From NCBI RefSeq assembly GCF_017573545.1, contig NZ_JAGEOK010000026.1, forward strand, positions 62,001 through 126,000: DNA of 64,000 bases. The letters run 5' to 3'. The position numbers were made by a program, and so were the translations under genes. A model generated the notes under the pieces. That model made no database searches, had not been told where the DNA came from, and saw nothing but the letters and a program-made list of their open reading frames with translations. The DNA is from Actinomadura nitritigenes (GTDB taxonomy: Bacteria > Actinomycetota > Actinomycetes > Streptosporangiales > Streptosporangiaceae). Below are positions 8,206 to 15,812 of the stretch, one piece after another (the first letter of the stretch is position 1; every line of letters begins with the position of its first letter).

Positions 8206-8766
8206 ATGACCGAGCTCGACAAGGGCCGCGCCGGAGACGGCGGCGCCGAGCCGCGCCCGGGAGCGGGTCCGACGCCGTTCTTCCCGGGAGCGCCCGGACT
8301 GCCGGGCCCGGTGCCGCCGCCGAGCGGCCCGCTGCCCGCTCCTCCCGCCGCGGGCCCGCCCGGGGGCGCGCATGCGGCGCAGCCCGCCGCGCCGCCCCGG
8401 GTGGAGGGGCGGATCACGGTCGGGGACGAGGTGGCCGAGAAGGTCGCCGTGCTCGCCGCGCTGGAGGTCGGCGGGGTCTGCGCGCTCGGGTCGGGGGTGC
8501 GGGTGCGGTCCGCCGGCGACGCGGTGACGGTCGACGTCGGCATCGCCGTCGAGTACGGCCACGTGATCATGGATGTGGCGGCGGCGGTGCAGGCCGGCGT
8601 CGCGCGGATGGCCGGGCTGATGCTGGGCGCCCGGGTCGCCGCGGTCAACGTGACGGTCGAGGACGTCCGCCGCTCGCCGGGGCCGGGCTCCGGCGAGGGG
8701 GGCGCCGCCGGGTCCGCTCCCCTCCCGCCCATGGGAACGGGCCCGGGCGCAGGACACGCACTCTAG
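8206..8766 (+). CDS. Asp23/Gls24-family envelope stress protein
   Basis: A 186-residue protein. The first 65 residues are Pro/Gly/Ala-rich and likely disordered. The Asp23 domain follows (GRITVGDEVAEKVAVLAALE, then GVRVRSAGDAVTVDVGIAVEYG and AAVNVTVEDVR). Members form membrane-associated oligomers linked to cell-envelope stress in Gram-positive bacteria. No transmembrane segment is visible, so membrane contact would need a partner. The ATG at 8206 follows GGGAG. The short glycine-rich tail after VEDVR is species-specific. Confidence 0.83.
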   Translation: MTELDKGRAGDGGAEPRPGAGPTPFFPGAPGLPGPVPPPSGPLPAPPAAGPPGGAHAAQPAAPPRVEGRITVGDEVAEKVAVLAALEVGGVCALGSGVRVRSAGDAVTVDVGIAVEYGHVIMDVAAAVQAGVARMAGLMLGARVAAVNVTVEDVRRSPGPGSGEGGAAGSAPLPPMGTGPGAGHAL

Positions 8767-8800
8767 GCGCACCCCTCCCGCATACCAAGCGGTTTCGGTG

Positions 8801-9412
8801 TCAGGCGGGCCGCGCGTAGCAGTTCTGCATCGCCACGCCGACCGAGACGGTCGTCACCTTCACCCGCCGTACCAGCTGCGCGGGCACGTCCTTGAACCGG
8901 AACGTGTGCGGACTGCCGCCCGAGACGCTGCCCTGCCGCGTCTGCGTGGCGTGCCCCTTGACCGACATCTCGACGCGGACCAGTCCGCTGGCGGAGACGG
9001 TGATGGTGACGTCGACGCCTCCGCCGGCGGCGCGGTAGAACGCCGTCCCCTGCGGGCACCAGCCGATGCCGCCGGCGCCGTTCTGGTCGGGGATCTGCAT
9101 GCCGCCGCCCTGCCCGCCCCCCTGGCCGCCGCCCGTGTAGGGCGAGCCGCCGCTGTTCTGCGGGACGGGGTTGGTCGGGTTCACCGGCCCGCCGGAGGCG
9201 CCCGGGGCGACGCCCACGCCCGCCGTGGGCGACGTGCCGGGACTCGTCGTCCCAGCGGCACCGGTGCCGTCCTCGTGCTTGTCGAGCAGCGGGACCAGGA
9301 GCACCACGATGGCGGCGGCCACGAGCAGCGCGGCGCCCCCGTAGCCGGCGATCCGGCCCCAGACCGAGCGCGCCCGCCGCGGCCCGCGCCGGGGCGGCCT
9401 CGTGGACTTCAT
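8801..9412 (-). CDS. Membrane-anchored extracytoplasmic protein of unknown function
   Basis: A 203-residue protein with a basic N-terminus, one membrane segment (YGGAALLVAAAIVVLLVPLL, residues 24-43), a Gly/Pro/Thr-rich linker to about residue 110 (GGGQGGGQGGGMQ), and a compact C-terminal domain with two cysteines (GWCPQG and QNCYARPA) that could form a disulfide outside the cell. The C-terminal strands (VDVTITVSASGLVRVEMSV) suggest a beta-sandwich, but I recognise no family. The ATG at 9412 follows a GGGGAG binding site. It converges with the Asp23-family gene and lies downstream of the truncated TetR gene. Confidence 0.72.
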   Translation of the reverse strand: MKSTRPPRRGPRRARSVWGRIAGYGGAALLVAAAIVVLLVPLLDKHEDGTGAAGTTSPGTSPTAGVGVAPGASGGPVNPTNPVPQNSGGSPYTGGGQGGGQGGGMQIPDQNGAGGIGWCPQGTAFYRAAGGGVDVTITVSASGLVRVEMSVKGHATQTRQGSVSGGSPHTFRFKDVPAQLVRRVKVTTVSVGVAMQNCYARPA

Positions 9413-9504
9413 CTCGCTCGTCTCCCCGGTCCGTGAACGTGACCGTTGAGGCTACCAACTCCGCGGATCCCCCACGTCCGCTCGCGGGCGGCCGCACGCC
9501 GCGG

Positions 9505-10020
9505 TCAGGCCAGCAGCCGCCGGGTCAGCTCCGCCAGGCTGCGCGCCACCTCGGCGGGCGCGTGCAGCGGCGCGACCGCGTGGCTGACGGTGACCCGCAT
9601 CAACGTCTCGACCAGCAGGTCCTTGACGTCGGCGGGGACGTCCGGCCAGGTCGCGTCGGCGTAGCCGCGGAAGGCCGCGACCACGTGCCCGACCACCGGG
9701 TCGCGGCCGCGAGTGGCCAGCGCGATCAGCTCGTCGTCGCGGGACCGCCCGGCCCCGAAGATGTTCTTCAGCAGGGACCGCCGCTCCGCCTCGGTGAGCG
9801 CGAACAGCACGGCCGCCTCGACCGCAGCCGGGACGTCGTCGGCGTTCCACTCCCTCCGCTCCTGCACACCGCCGAGGAAGGCGTCGACCTCCCGTTCGAC
9901 GAGCGCGCGGCCGAGCCCCACCTTGGACCCGAACTCGTTGTAGGCGGTCTGCCGGCTGACCCCGGCGGCCCGCGCGACCCGGGCGAGGCGCAGCGCGCCC
10001 CAGTCCCCGCGGTCCGCAAG
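9505..10020 (-). pseudogene. TetR-family regulator lacking its 5' end
   Basis: Reading starts inside the DNA-binding domain at LADRGDWGALRLARVARAAG, then the recognition helix region VSRQTAYNEFGSK and a normal-looking C-terminal ligand domain ending in ELTRRLLA. The first helix of the HTH domain (about 20-25 residues) and any ATG, GTG or TTG start with a ribosome binding site are absent. In-frame sequence upstream is antisense to a beta-propeller gene and does not look like TetR. The break sits at about 10,012-10,020, exactly where the facing propeller gene also loses its 5' end. The DNA-binding protein is therefore probably not made, unless an unusual start is used. Confidence 0.75.
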
Positions 10021-11013
10021 GCCCCCTTCACGGTCGGCACCAGCGGGCTGACCGCCGTCACCGCGGCCGCGCCGGGCGCGATCTGGACCGGCGGCTACCA
10101 GTGGCAGAGCTCCTACCAGGACCCGTTCTGCTGGGAGATCGGCAGTCAGTGCCCCCCGCACCGGCACCAGAACCCCGTCCTGCAGAGCGGCGACGGCGCG
10201 TCCTGGTCCTGGATCGGCACGCCCGGCATGACGGGGAGCGGGCAGATCACCGCGCTCGACGCCGTCTCCGCGACCGACGTGTGGGCCGGCGGTCCGCACG
10301 ATCGGCTGGACGGGTGGGGCTGCGGCGCCCCCTACCTGGCGCACCTGAGCGGCGGCACCTGGAGCGAGGTCTCCCCGCCGCCCCTCACCTGCGTCTACGC
10401 GCTCGACGCGGACGAAGCAGGCACGTGGGCCGCCGGGTACGCCGACCGCGCGAACGGCGGCTCGGCCGTCTACCGCACGTCCGGTGGAGCATGGACGCCG
10501 CAGGCCGCCGACGCGACGGACGTCCGCGCCATCAGGCAGCGGACGCCGGACGACGTCTGGGCCGTCGGCGCGAAGGCCGACCTCTACGGGGAGGAGCGCG
10601 TCTACGCCACCCGCTACGACGGCTCGGTGTGGCATGACATGACGCCCCCGCAGACGGCGGGTGCGTACGGGGCGCTCTCGGGTGTCCTTCCCCTCGCGGC
10701 CGACGACGTCTGGGTCGTCGGCGACGCCGGCGCCCACCACTGGGACGGGTCCGCCTGGGAGCGCGCGCCCGAGCCCGACGGCGTCCGGTTCACCGGCGCC
10801 CTCGCCGACGACGGCGCGGGCGGCGTCTGGGCGACCGGTGCGCGGCGGAACGCACCGGAGGGCTCGGTCCTGCTCCACTACACCGACGGCGCGTGGCGGG
10901 CGGAGGTCGAGACGCCCGCGGTCGTCAGCGGCCTCACGCGCGTCCCGGGCACCCGGACGCTGTGGGCGGTCGGCGCCCTCGCCGGCAAGCCCTACGTGAT
11001 CTCCACGGGCTGA
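10012..11013 (+). pseudogene. Secreted beta-propeller-like protein lacking its 5' end
   Basis: About 333 codons of a repetitive beta-propeller. Repeats of the type DVWAVG / DVWVVGD / GVWATG, TLWAVG recur about every 45-55 residues, with GGTWSEV and GSAWERA hairpins between them, as in WD40- or kelch-like extracellular propellers. Cysteines in QDPFCWEIGSQCPPH and GWGCGAPY suggest export. No signal peptide and no start codon are found: coding similarity begins at VRKAPFTVGTSGLTAV, right at the junction with a truncated TetR gene on the other strand. The open frame continues upstream only as antisense of that gene. Most simply it is a 5'-deleted gene. Confidence 0.68.
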
Positions 11014-11018
11014 CCGGG

Positions 11019-11064
11019 CCGTCCCGGGCCGCGCCCGCGCGGGGGCGGGCGCGGCCCGGGACGG
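11019..11064. terminator. Strong bidirectional hairpin
   Basis: Twenty-base perfectly complementary arms (11019-11038 and 11045-11064) with a six-base loop lie between the convergent propeller gene and thrS. Confidence 0.75.
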
Positions 11065-11071
11065 GCGGGCG

Positions 11072-13057
11072 TCAGATCTGGACGCGGGCCTCGACGGCCT
11101 TCACGATCTCCTCGACGGCCTCGTCGATCGGCACGCCGTTCTTCTGCTCACCGTTGCGGTACCGGAACGACACCGCGTCCTTCGCGACGTCGTCGTCGCC
11201 CGCGAGCAGCATGTAGGGGATCTTCTGCTTCTGCGCGTTGCGGATCTTCTTCTGCATCCGGTCGGAGGAGGAGTCGACCTCCACCCGGACGCCGCGCTCG
11301 CGCAGCCGCGCGGCCACCTTGTCCAGGTGCGGGACGTGCCCGTCGCCGATCGGGATGCCGACGGCCTGGACCGGCGACAGCCACGGCGGCATCGCGCCCG
11401 CGTAGTGCTCGATCAGCACGCCCATGAACCGCTCGACCGACCCGAACAGGGCCCGGTGGATCATCGCCGGGGTCTGCCGGCTCCCGTCGGCCGCCTGGTA
11501 CTCCAGCCCGAACCGCTTGGGCTGGTTGAAGTCCAGCTGGATGGTCGACAGCTGCCAGGTCCGCCCGATCGCGTCCTTGGCCTGCACGGAGATCTTCGGA
11601 CCGTAGAACGCGGCGCCGCCCGGGTCGTCCACCAGGTCGAGGCCGGACTCCTCGGCGGCCTGGCGCAGCGCCTCGGTCGCCTCCGCCCAGTCGGCCTCGT
11701 CGCCGATGAACTTGTCGGAGTCGTCCCGGGTGGACAGCTCCAGGTAGAACTCCGAGAGCCCGAAGTCGCGCAGGACGCTCAGCACGAAGGACAGCAGCGA
11801 CTTGATCTCGTCGCCCATCTGCTCCTTGGTGGTGTAGATGTGCGAGTCGTCCTGGGTCATGCCGCGCACGCGGGTGAGGCCGTGGACCACGCCCGACTTC
11901 TCGTACCGGTACACCGACCCGAACTCGCACATCCGCAGCGGCAGCTCGCGGTACGACCGCCCGCGCGCCCGGAAGATCAGGTTGTGCATCGGGCAGTTCA
12001 TCGGCTTGACGCGGTACTCGACCTCGTCCACCTCGAACGGCGGGAACATGTCGTCGCCGTAGTAGGGCAGGTGGCCGGAGATCTCGAACAGCGACGACTT
12101 GGTGATGTGCGGGGTGTTGACGAACTCGTAGCCCGCCTCCTGCTGCCGCCGCCGCATGTAGTCCTCCATCTCCTTGCGGATGATCCCGCCCTTGGGATGG
12201 AAGACGGGCAGTCCGCTGCCGAGCTCCGGCGGGAAGGAGAACAGGTCGAGCTCGGCGCCGAGCCTGCGGTGGTCGCGCTTCTCGGCCTCCGCCAGGAACT
12301 CCAGGTACTCGTCCTGCTTCTCCCGGGACTCCCACGCGGTGCCGTAGATGCGCTGCAGCTGCGGGTTCTTCTCGCTGCCGCGCCAGTACGCGCCGCCGGA
12401 CCGCATCAGCTTGAACGCGGGGATGACGCGGGTGGACGGCAGGTGCGGGCCGCGGCACAGGTCCTTCCAGCGCAGCTCGCCGGACTTGGCGTCGAGGTTG
12501 TCGTAGATGGTCAGCTCGGCGCCGCCGACCTCCACGTTCGCGCCGTCCGCCGCGTCCTCGACCGGTCCCGAGCCCTTGAGGCCGATGAGCTCCAGCTTGT
12601 AGGGCTCGGAGGCCAGCTCGGCGCGCGCGTCGTCGTCGGAGACGGGACGGCGGGAGAACCGCTGGCCCTGCTTGACGATCTCGCGCATCCGCTTCTCGAT
12701 GCGCTTGAGGTCGTCGGGGGCGAACGGCTCGGCGACGTCGAAGTCGTAGTAGAAGCCGTTCTCGACCGGCGGGCCGATGCCGAGCTTGGCCTCGGGGAAC
12801 AGCTCCTGCACGGCCTGCGCCATGACGTGCGCGGCGGAGTGCCGCATGATCGCACGGCCGTCGTCGGAGCCGATCTCGACCGGCTCGACGGCGTCGCCGT
12901 CGTGCAGTTCCCCGGCCAGGTCGCGCAGCTCGCCGTTGACCCGGGCGGCGATCACGGTGCGGCCGTCGGCGTCCAGTGCCTGCCCCGCGGTGGTGCCCGC
13001 CGGCACCGCCCGCTCGCTCCCGTCGAGGGTGATGCGCAGCTCAGACACGGTGGACAC
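11072..13057 (-). CDS. thrS: Threonine-tRNA ligase
   Basis: A 661-residue class II aminoacyl-tRNA synthetase that charges tRNA-Thr. The TGS domain is at the N-terminus (SELRITLDGSERAVPAGTTA). The editing domain has HSAAHVMAQA (HxxxH). The catalytic core includes NCPMH (zinc cysteine) and FGSVYRYEKSG (motif 2), with the anticodon-binding domain at the end (VRVEVDSSSDRMQKKIRNAQ). The GTG at 13057 is chosen because GAGGAG lies five bases upstream and the TGS domain begins right after it. In mycobacteria thrS directly precedes the HIT and PIM genes; here about 3 kb separates them. Confidence 0.95.
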   Translation of the reverse strand: MSTVSELRITLDGSERAVPAGTTAGQALDADGRTVIAARVNGELRDLAGELHDGDAVEPVEIGSDDGRAIMRHSAAHVMAQAVQELFPEAKLGIGPPVENGFYYDFDVAEPFAPDDLKRIEKRMREIVKQGQRFSRRPVSDDDARAELASEPYKLELIGLKGSGPVEDAADGANVEVGGAELTIYDNLDAKSGELRWKDLCRGPHLPSTRVIPAFKLMRSGGAYWRGSEKNPQLQRIYGTAWESREKQDEYLEFLAEAEKRDHRRLGAELDLFSFPPELGSGLPVFHPKGGIIRKEMEDYMRRRQQEAGYEFVNTPHITKSSLFEISGHLPYYGDDMFPPFEVDEVEYRVKPMNCPMHNLIFRARGRSYRELPLRMCEFGSVYRYEKSGVVHGLTRVRGMTQDDSHIYTTKEQMGDEIKSLLSFVLSVLRDFGLSEFYLELSTRDDSDKFIGDEADWAEATEALRQAAEESGLDLVDDPGGAAFYGPKISVQAKDAIGRTWQLSTIQLDFNQPKRFGLEYQAADGSRQTPAMIHRALFGSVERFMGVLIEHYAGAMPPWLSPVQAVGIPIGDGHVPHLDKVAARLRERGVRVEVDSSSDRMQKKIRNAQKQKIPYMLLAGDDDVAKDAVSFRYRNGEQKNGVPIDEAVEEIVKAVEARVQI

Positions 13058-13193
13058 GGGTACTCCTCGGGATGGTGGGTGGGGATCAACGGGTTCCGAT
13101 GCTATCGACTCGGGGTGTGCCCCGGACGCATCCGGCTCCATCGGACTGCTCCTGTTCCTCCTCTGGGAGGCCCCGGAACGACCCCGGAAAGCG

Positions 13194-13227
13194 GTGAAGG
13201 CCCCGGGATCGCTCCCGGGGCCTTCAC
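13194..13227. terminator. Perfect 15-bp hairpin between the sugar porter gene and thrS
   Basis: Arms GTGAAGGCCCCGGGA (13194-13208) and its exact complement (13213-13227) enclose TCGC. It is 133 bp after the sugar porter stop and 136 bp before the thrS start. Terminating the porter transcript is most likely; thrS attenuation is possible but I see no T-box. The rest of this 303-bp gap shows no gene. Confidence 0.6.
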
Positions 13228-13360
13228 AGCGTGCGATGTCAGTGCATGCGGCCGTGGCGCCGGGGGCGACCCGGCGTCGTCGTCTCGAGCACGATCGATA
13301 CGGCCTGCATGAGGCCATGGTAACCGACGCGGGCCGCCTCCGGCAGGGCGGTTTCCGCGG

Positions 13361-14830
13361 TCACGCGCGGGCCTCCCGTCTCGGCCGTTCGAGCCGGTCC
13401 ATGTCCTCCAGCTCGCGTCCCCGCGTCTCCGGGACGGCCCGGATCACGAAGATGAACGCCAGCACGGAGAACGCCGTGTACAGGCCGTAGGCCAGGCTGA
13501 GCGAGAAGCCCGAGATGCCGGGGAACGTCGTCGTGACCAGCCAGTTGGCGAGCCACTGCGCGGCGGCGGCGACGGCCAGCGCCGACGCCCGGATGAAGTT
13601 GTTGAACATCTCGCCGAGCATCACCCACACGACCGGGCCCCAGGTCGCGGCGAACGCGGCGACGAAGACGTTGGCGGCGACGAGCGCGATCGGCCCGGCG
13701 GCGCCGCTCAGCTCCGGCTTGCCGCCCACCACGTGGGCGGTCGAGAAGCAGGCCGCCAGCGTGCCGAGCGACAGCGCCATGCCCGCCGCGCCGCCGAGCA
13801 GCAGCGGGCGCCGCCCGACCCGGTCGACGAGCGCGATCGCGACCAGCGTGAACGCCACGTTGACCACCGAGTTGATCACGGAGGTGAGCATCGCGTTGCT
13901 CTCGGAGAACCCGACCGCCTGCCACAGCGAGGACGAGTAGTAGAAGATCACGTTGATGCCGACGAACTGCTGGAAGACCGACAGCAGGATGCCGACCCAC
14001 ACGATCGGCAGCAGCCCGAGCCGGGAGCCGCGCAGGTCGCGCAGGTGCACGGCCCGGTCCTCGGCGATCGACCGGACGATGTCCTTGATCTTGCCGTCCA
14101 CGTCGCCGCGGCCCATGACCCGCGCGAGCACCCGCTTCGCGTCGGTCATCCTGCGCTTCTTCACCAGGTAGCGGGGCGACTCGGGGATCGTCGTGGCGAT
14201 GACGCCCCAGATCACCGCGGGCACGGCCGCGCTGGCGAACATCCAGCGCCAGGCGCCGCCGCCCCAGGGGAAGGTCCCGGTCGCGCCGCCCTTGGACACC
14301 TGGGCGATGACGTAGTCGACGACCAGCGCCGCGAAGATGCCGAGGACGATCGCCATCTGCTGGAGCGAGCCGAGCCGGCCGCGCAGCTCGGCGGGCGCGA
14401 TCTCGGCGATGTAGGCGGGCGCGATGACGGACGCGGCGCCGATCGCCAGCCCGCCGACCAGCCGCCACGCGGTCAGGTCGGCGGCGCTGAACGCGAACGC
14501 CGAGCCGAGCGAGCTGATCACGAACAGCGCGGACGCGGCCAGCATCACCTTCACCCGGCCGATCCGGTCGCCGAGCGGGCCGGCGAACCAGGCGCCCGCG
14601 GCGCAGCCGAGCAGCGCGGCGGAGACCACGAAGCCGACGACGAAGCCGCTCAGGTGGAAGGTGTTCTTGAGCGCGTCGACGGTGCCGTTGATGACCGAGG
14701 AGTCGTAACCGAACAGGAAACCGCCGAGCGCCGCGGCCCCCGCCAGGAGCGCGGCGGTGGCGGCCGAGTGGGAAGGGCCGTCGTGCTCCTCGCCTGCCGT
14801 GGTCTTCGATCCGCTTCCCGGTGTGCTCAT
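13361..14830 (-). CDS. Sugar porter family MFS transporter
   Basis: A 489-residue, 12-segment transporter. Family marks: GGFLFGYDSSVINGT at the first membrane helix, GPLGDRIGRVKVM between helices 2 and 3, PESPRYLVKK after helix 6, QQFVGINVIFYYSS in helix 7, DRVGRRPLLL between 8 and 9, and PETRGRELEDMD after helix 12. It likely imports a monosaccharide or polyol with protons; the sugar cannot be told. The ATG at 14830 follows a GGGGAAG stretch about 11 bases upstream. It lies after the cysteine dioxygenase gene on the same strand, but a 162-bp gap makes separate transcription likely. No sugar catabolic gene is adjacent. Confidence 0.88.
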   Translation of the reverse strand: MSTPGSGSKTTAGEEHDGPSHSAATAALLAGAAALGGFLFGYDSSVINGTVDALKNTFHLSGFVVGFVVSAALLGCAAGAWFAGPLGDRIGRVKVMLAASALFVISSLGSAFAFSAADLTAWRLVGGLAIGAASVIAPAYIAEIAPAELRGRLGSLQQMAIVLGIFAALVVDYVIAQVSKGGATGTFPWGGGAWRWMFASAAVPAVIWGVIATTIPESPRYLVKKRRMTDAKRVLARVMGRGDVDGKIKDIVRSIAEDRAVHLRDLRGSRLGLLPIVWVGILLSVFQQFVGINVIFYYSSSLWQAVGFSESNAMLTSVINSVVNVAFTLVAIALVDRVGRRPLLLGGAAGMALSLGTLAACFSTAHVVGGKPELSGAAGPIALVAANVFVAAFAATWGPVVWVMLGEMFNNFIRASALAVAAAAQWLANWLVTTTFPGISGFSLSLAYGLYTAFSVLAFIFVIRAVPETRGRELEDMDRLERPRREARA

Positions 14831-14992
14831 GGAGCCGGATCTTCCCCGTAGGAAGGACCTTATGCGGCTGCCTTGCCCATGCCCCACCCGCGAATGGCGC
14901 TTCCACGACCGTGCGCTGGGACGGAGTTGGGCATCGGTTCCGCGGCGCGCTCCGCGGCGGGTCCCGTGGTGGGCCCCGTGATGGACAAGGCG

Positions 14993-15508
14993 TCACCAGT
15001 CGTCGGCGGACTCCGCGGCGAGGCGGACGAGTTCGCCGCCGGCGTCGAGGTCGTAGCGGCGCATGGTCGACAGCGGCGGCGAGTACACGTGCACGCTGAC
15101 CGCGGGCGCGTCCGAGGTGTTGCGGACGTCGTGGACATGGTCGGGCCCGAACGAGCGCACCTGCCCGGCGCCGACCTCGCGCCGGTCGTGCACGCGGTGC
15201 TCCTCCAGCGTGCCGAGGGCGACGGCGAAGGCGCCGGCGGAGCCGCCGTGGTCGTGGAAGCCGGTGGACTGGCCGGGCAGCCAGCTGATCAGCCAGATCT
15301 CGTGGTCGGCGTCCTGGTGGACGCGCTCGTACCAGCGGCCCTGCGGGTCGAGCCGCACCCGGTGGACCCATTCCTCCGGGTGGTCGGCCAGCGCGCGGGC
15401 GCGCTCCGCGAGCAGCGCCGGCGCGAACGGCGAGCCCGCCTCGCTCGGGGCGGTCCGGGCGGGCGCGCCGGACTCGGGCGCGCCGGACTCGGTGGCGGTG
15501 ACGGTCAT
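14993..15508 (-). CDS. Cysteine dioxygenase-like cupin protein
   Basis: A 171-residue type I cysteine dioxygenase homologue, which oxidises L-cysteine (or a related thiol) to the sulfinate with non-heme iron. The iron ligands are visible as STGFHDHGGSAGAFAVALG (two histidines) and DHVHDVRN (third histidine). A Ser-His-Tyr-type network is suggested by SVHVYSPPL. About 30 flexible residues precede the fold. The ATG at 15508 follows GGAGAG. A 28-codon leader peptide with the actinobacterial RLHVDL...SALC pattern lies 61 bp upstream, suggesting sulfur- or cysteine-dependent control of this gene. Confidence 0.85.
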   Translation of the reverse strand: MTVTATESGAPESGAPARTAPSEAGSPFAPALLAERARALADHPEEWVHRVRLDPQGRWYERVHQDADHEIWLISWLPGQSTGFHDHGGSAGAFAVALGTLEEHRVHDRREVGAGQVRSFGPDHVHDVRNTSDAPAVSVHVYSPPLSTMRRYDLDAGGELVRLAAESADDW

Positions 15509-15569
15509 CTGTCGCTCTCCTCGGCTGTGCTGTGAACCGTGCTGGAACGCGTCCGCGGGCGGGTGTCCG

Positions 15570-15656
15570 CTAGCGGGGCGTCCGGCGACACAGCGCGCTG
15601 GCCTGGAGGCGCAGATCGACGTGCAGGCGTTCGTGCAGTGCGGCGGAGATCGTCAC
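15570..15656 (-). CDS. Putative leader peptide upstream of cysteine dioxygenase
   Basis: A 28-residue ORF, VTISAALHERLHVDLRLQAS then ALCRRTPR, ending in TAG. The RLHVDL-x5-SALCRR pattern matches the family of actinobacterial putative leader peptides found upstream of sulfur-metabolism genes, whose near-terminal Cys codon is thought to sense cysteinyl-tRNA supply. A GTG at 15656 is the probable start; a GTG at 15674 in frame would add six residues. The binding site is weak, so translation may be leaderless. Family recognition is from memory; the regulatory mechanism is inferred. Confidence 0.72.
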   Translation of the reverse strand: MTISAALHERLHVDLRLQASALCRRTPR

Positions 15657-15662
15657 CCCACG

Positions 15663-15710
15663 AGGATGGAACACAATCCCTATAAAGTCAATCGGGAAAC
15701 CCTGAAAGCG
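15663..15710 (-). promoter_or_regulatory. AT-rich promoter patch before the leader peptide
   Basis: This is one of few AT-rich stretches in the region. On the minus strand it reads TTTCAG, then TTGACT (15691-15686), then TATAGG (15684-15679). TTTCAG to TATAGG has a 17-base spacer and would start RNA near the GTG at 15674. TTGACT to CATCCT (15668-15663) would start near the GTG at 15656. Either way the mRNA would have almost no 5' leader before the peptide. Confidence 0.45.
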
Positions 15711-15812
15711 CCCGACCCGGCCCTGGGCAGGGGTGATACCAGCGGGGGCGACCCGATCTCCCTCCCCGGAGGCAGGCGGCCGCGGCGCCGGGCGCTCTAG
15801 GCTCGCAGCGAG

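Noticed and set aside
9433..11013. A single fused protein reading through the TetR antisense into the propeller
   Set aside because: The first part is antisense of recognisable TetR coding sequence and shows no natural protein character.
13058..13193. T-box riboswitch for thrS
   Set aside because: No T-box consensus or specifier-loop layout could be found.
15509..15812. Plus-strand coding gene across the leader-peptide region
   Set aside because: The open frame has no start signal and is antisense to the recognised leader peptide.
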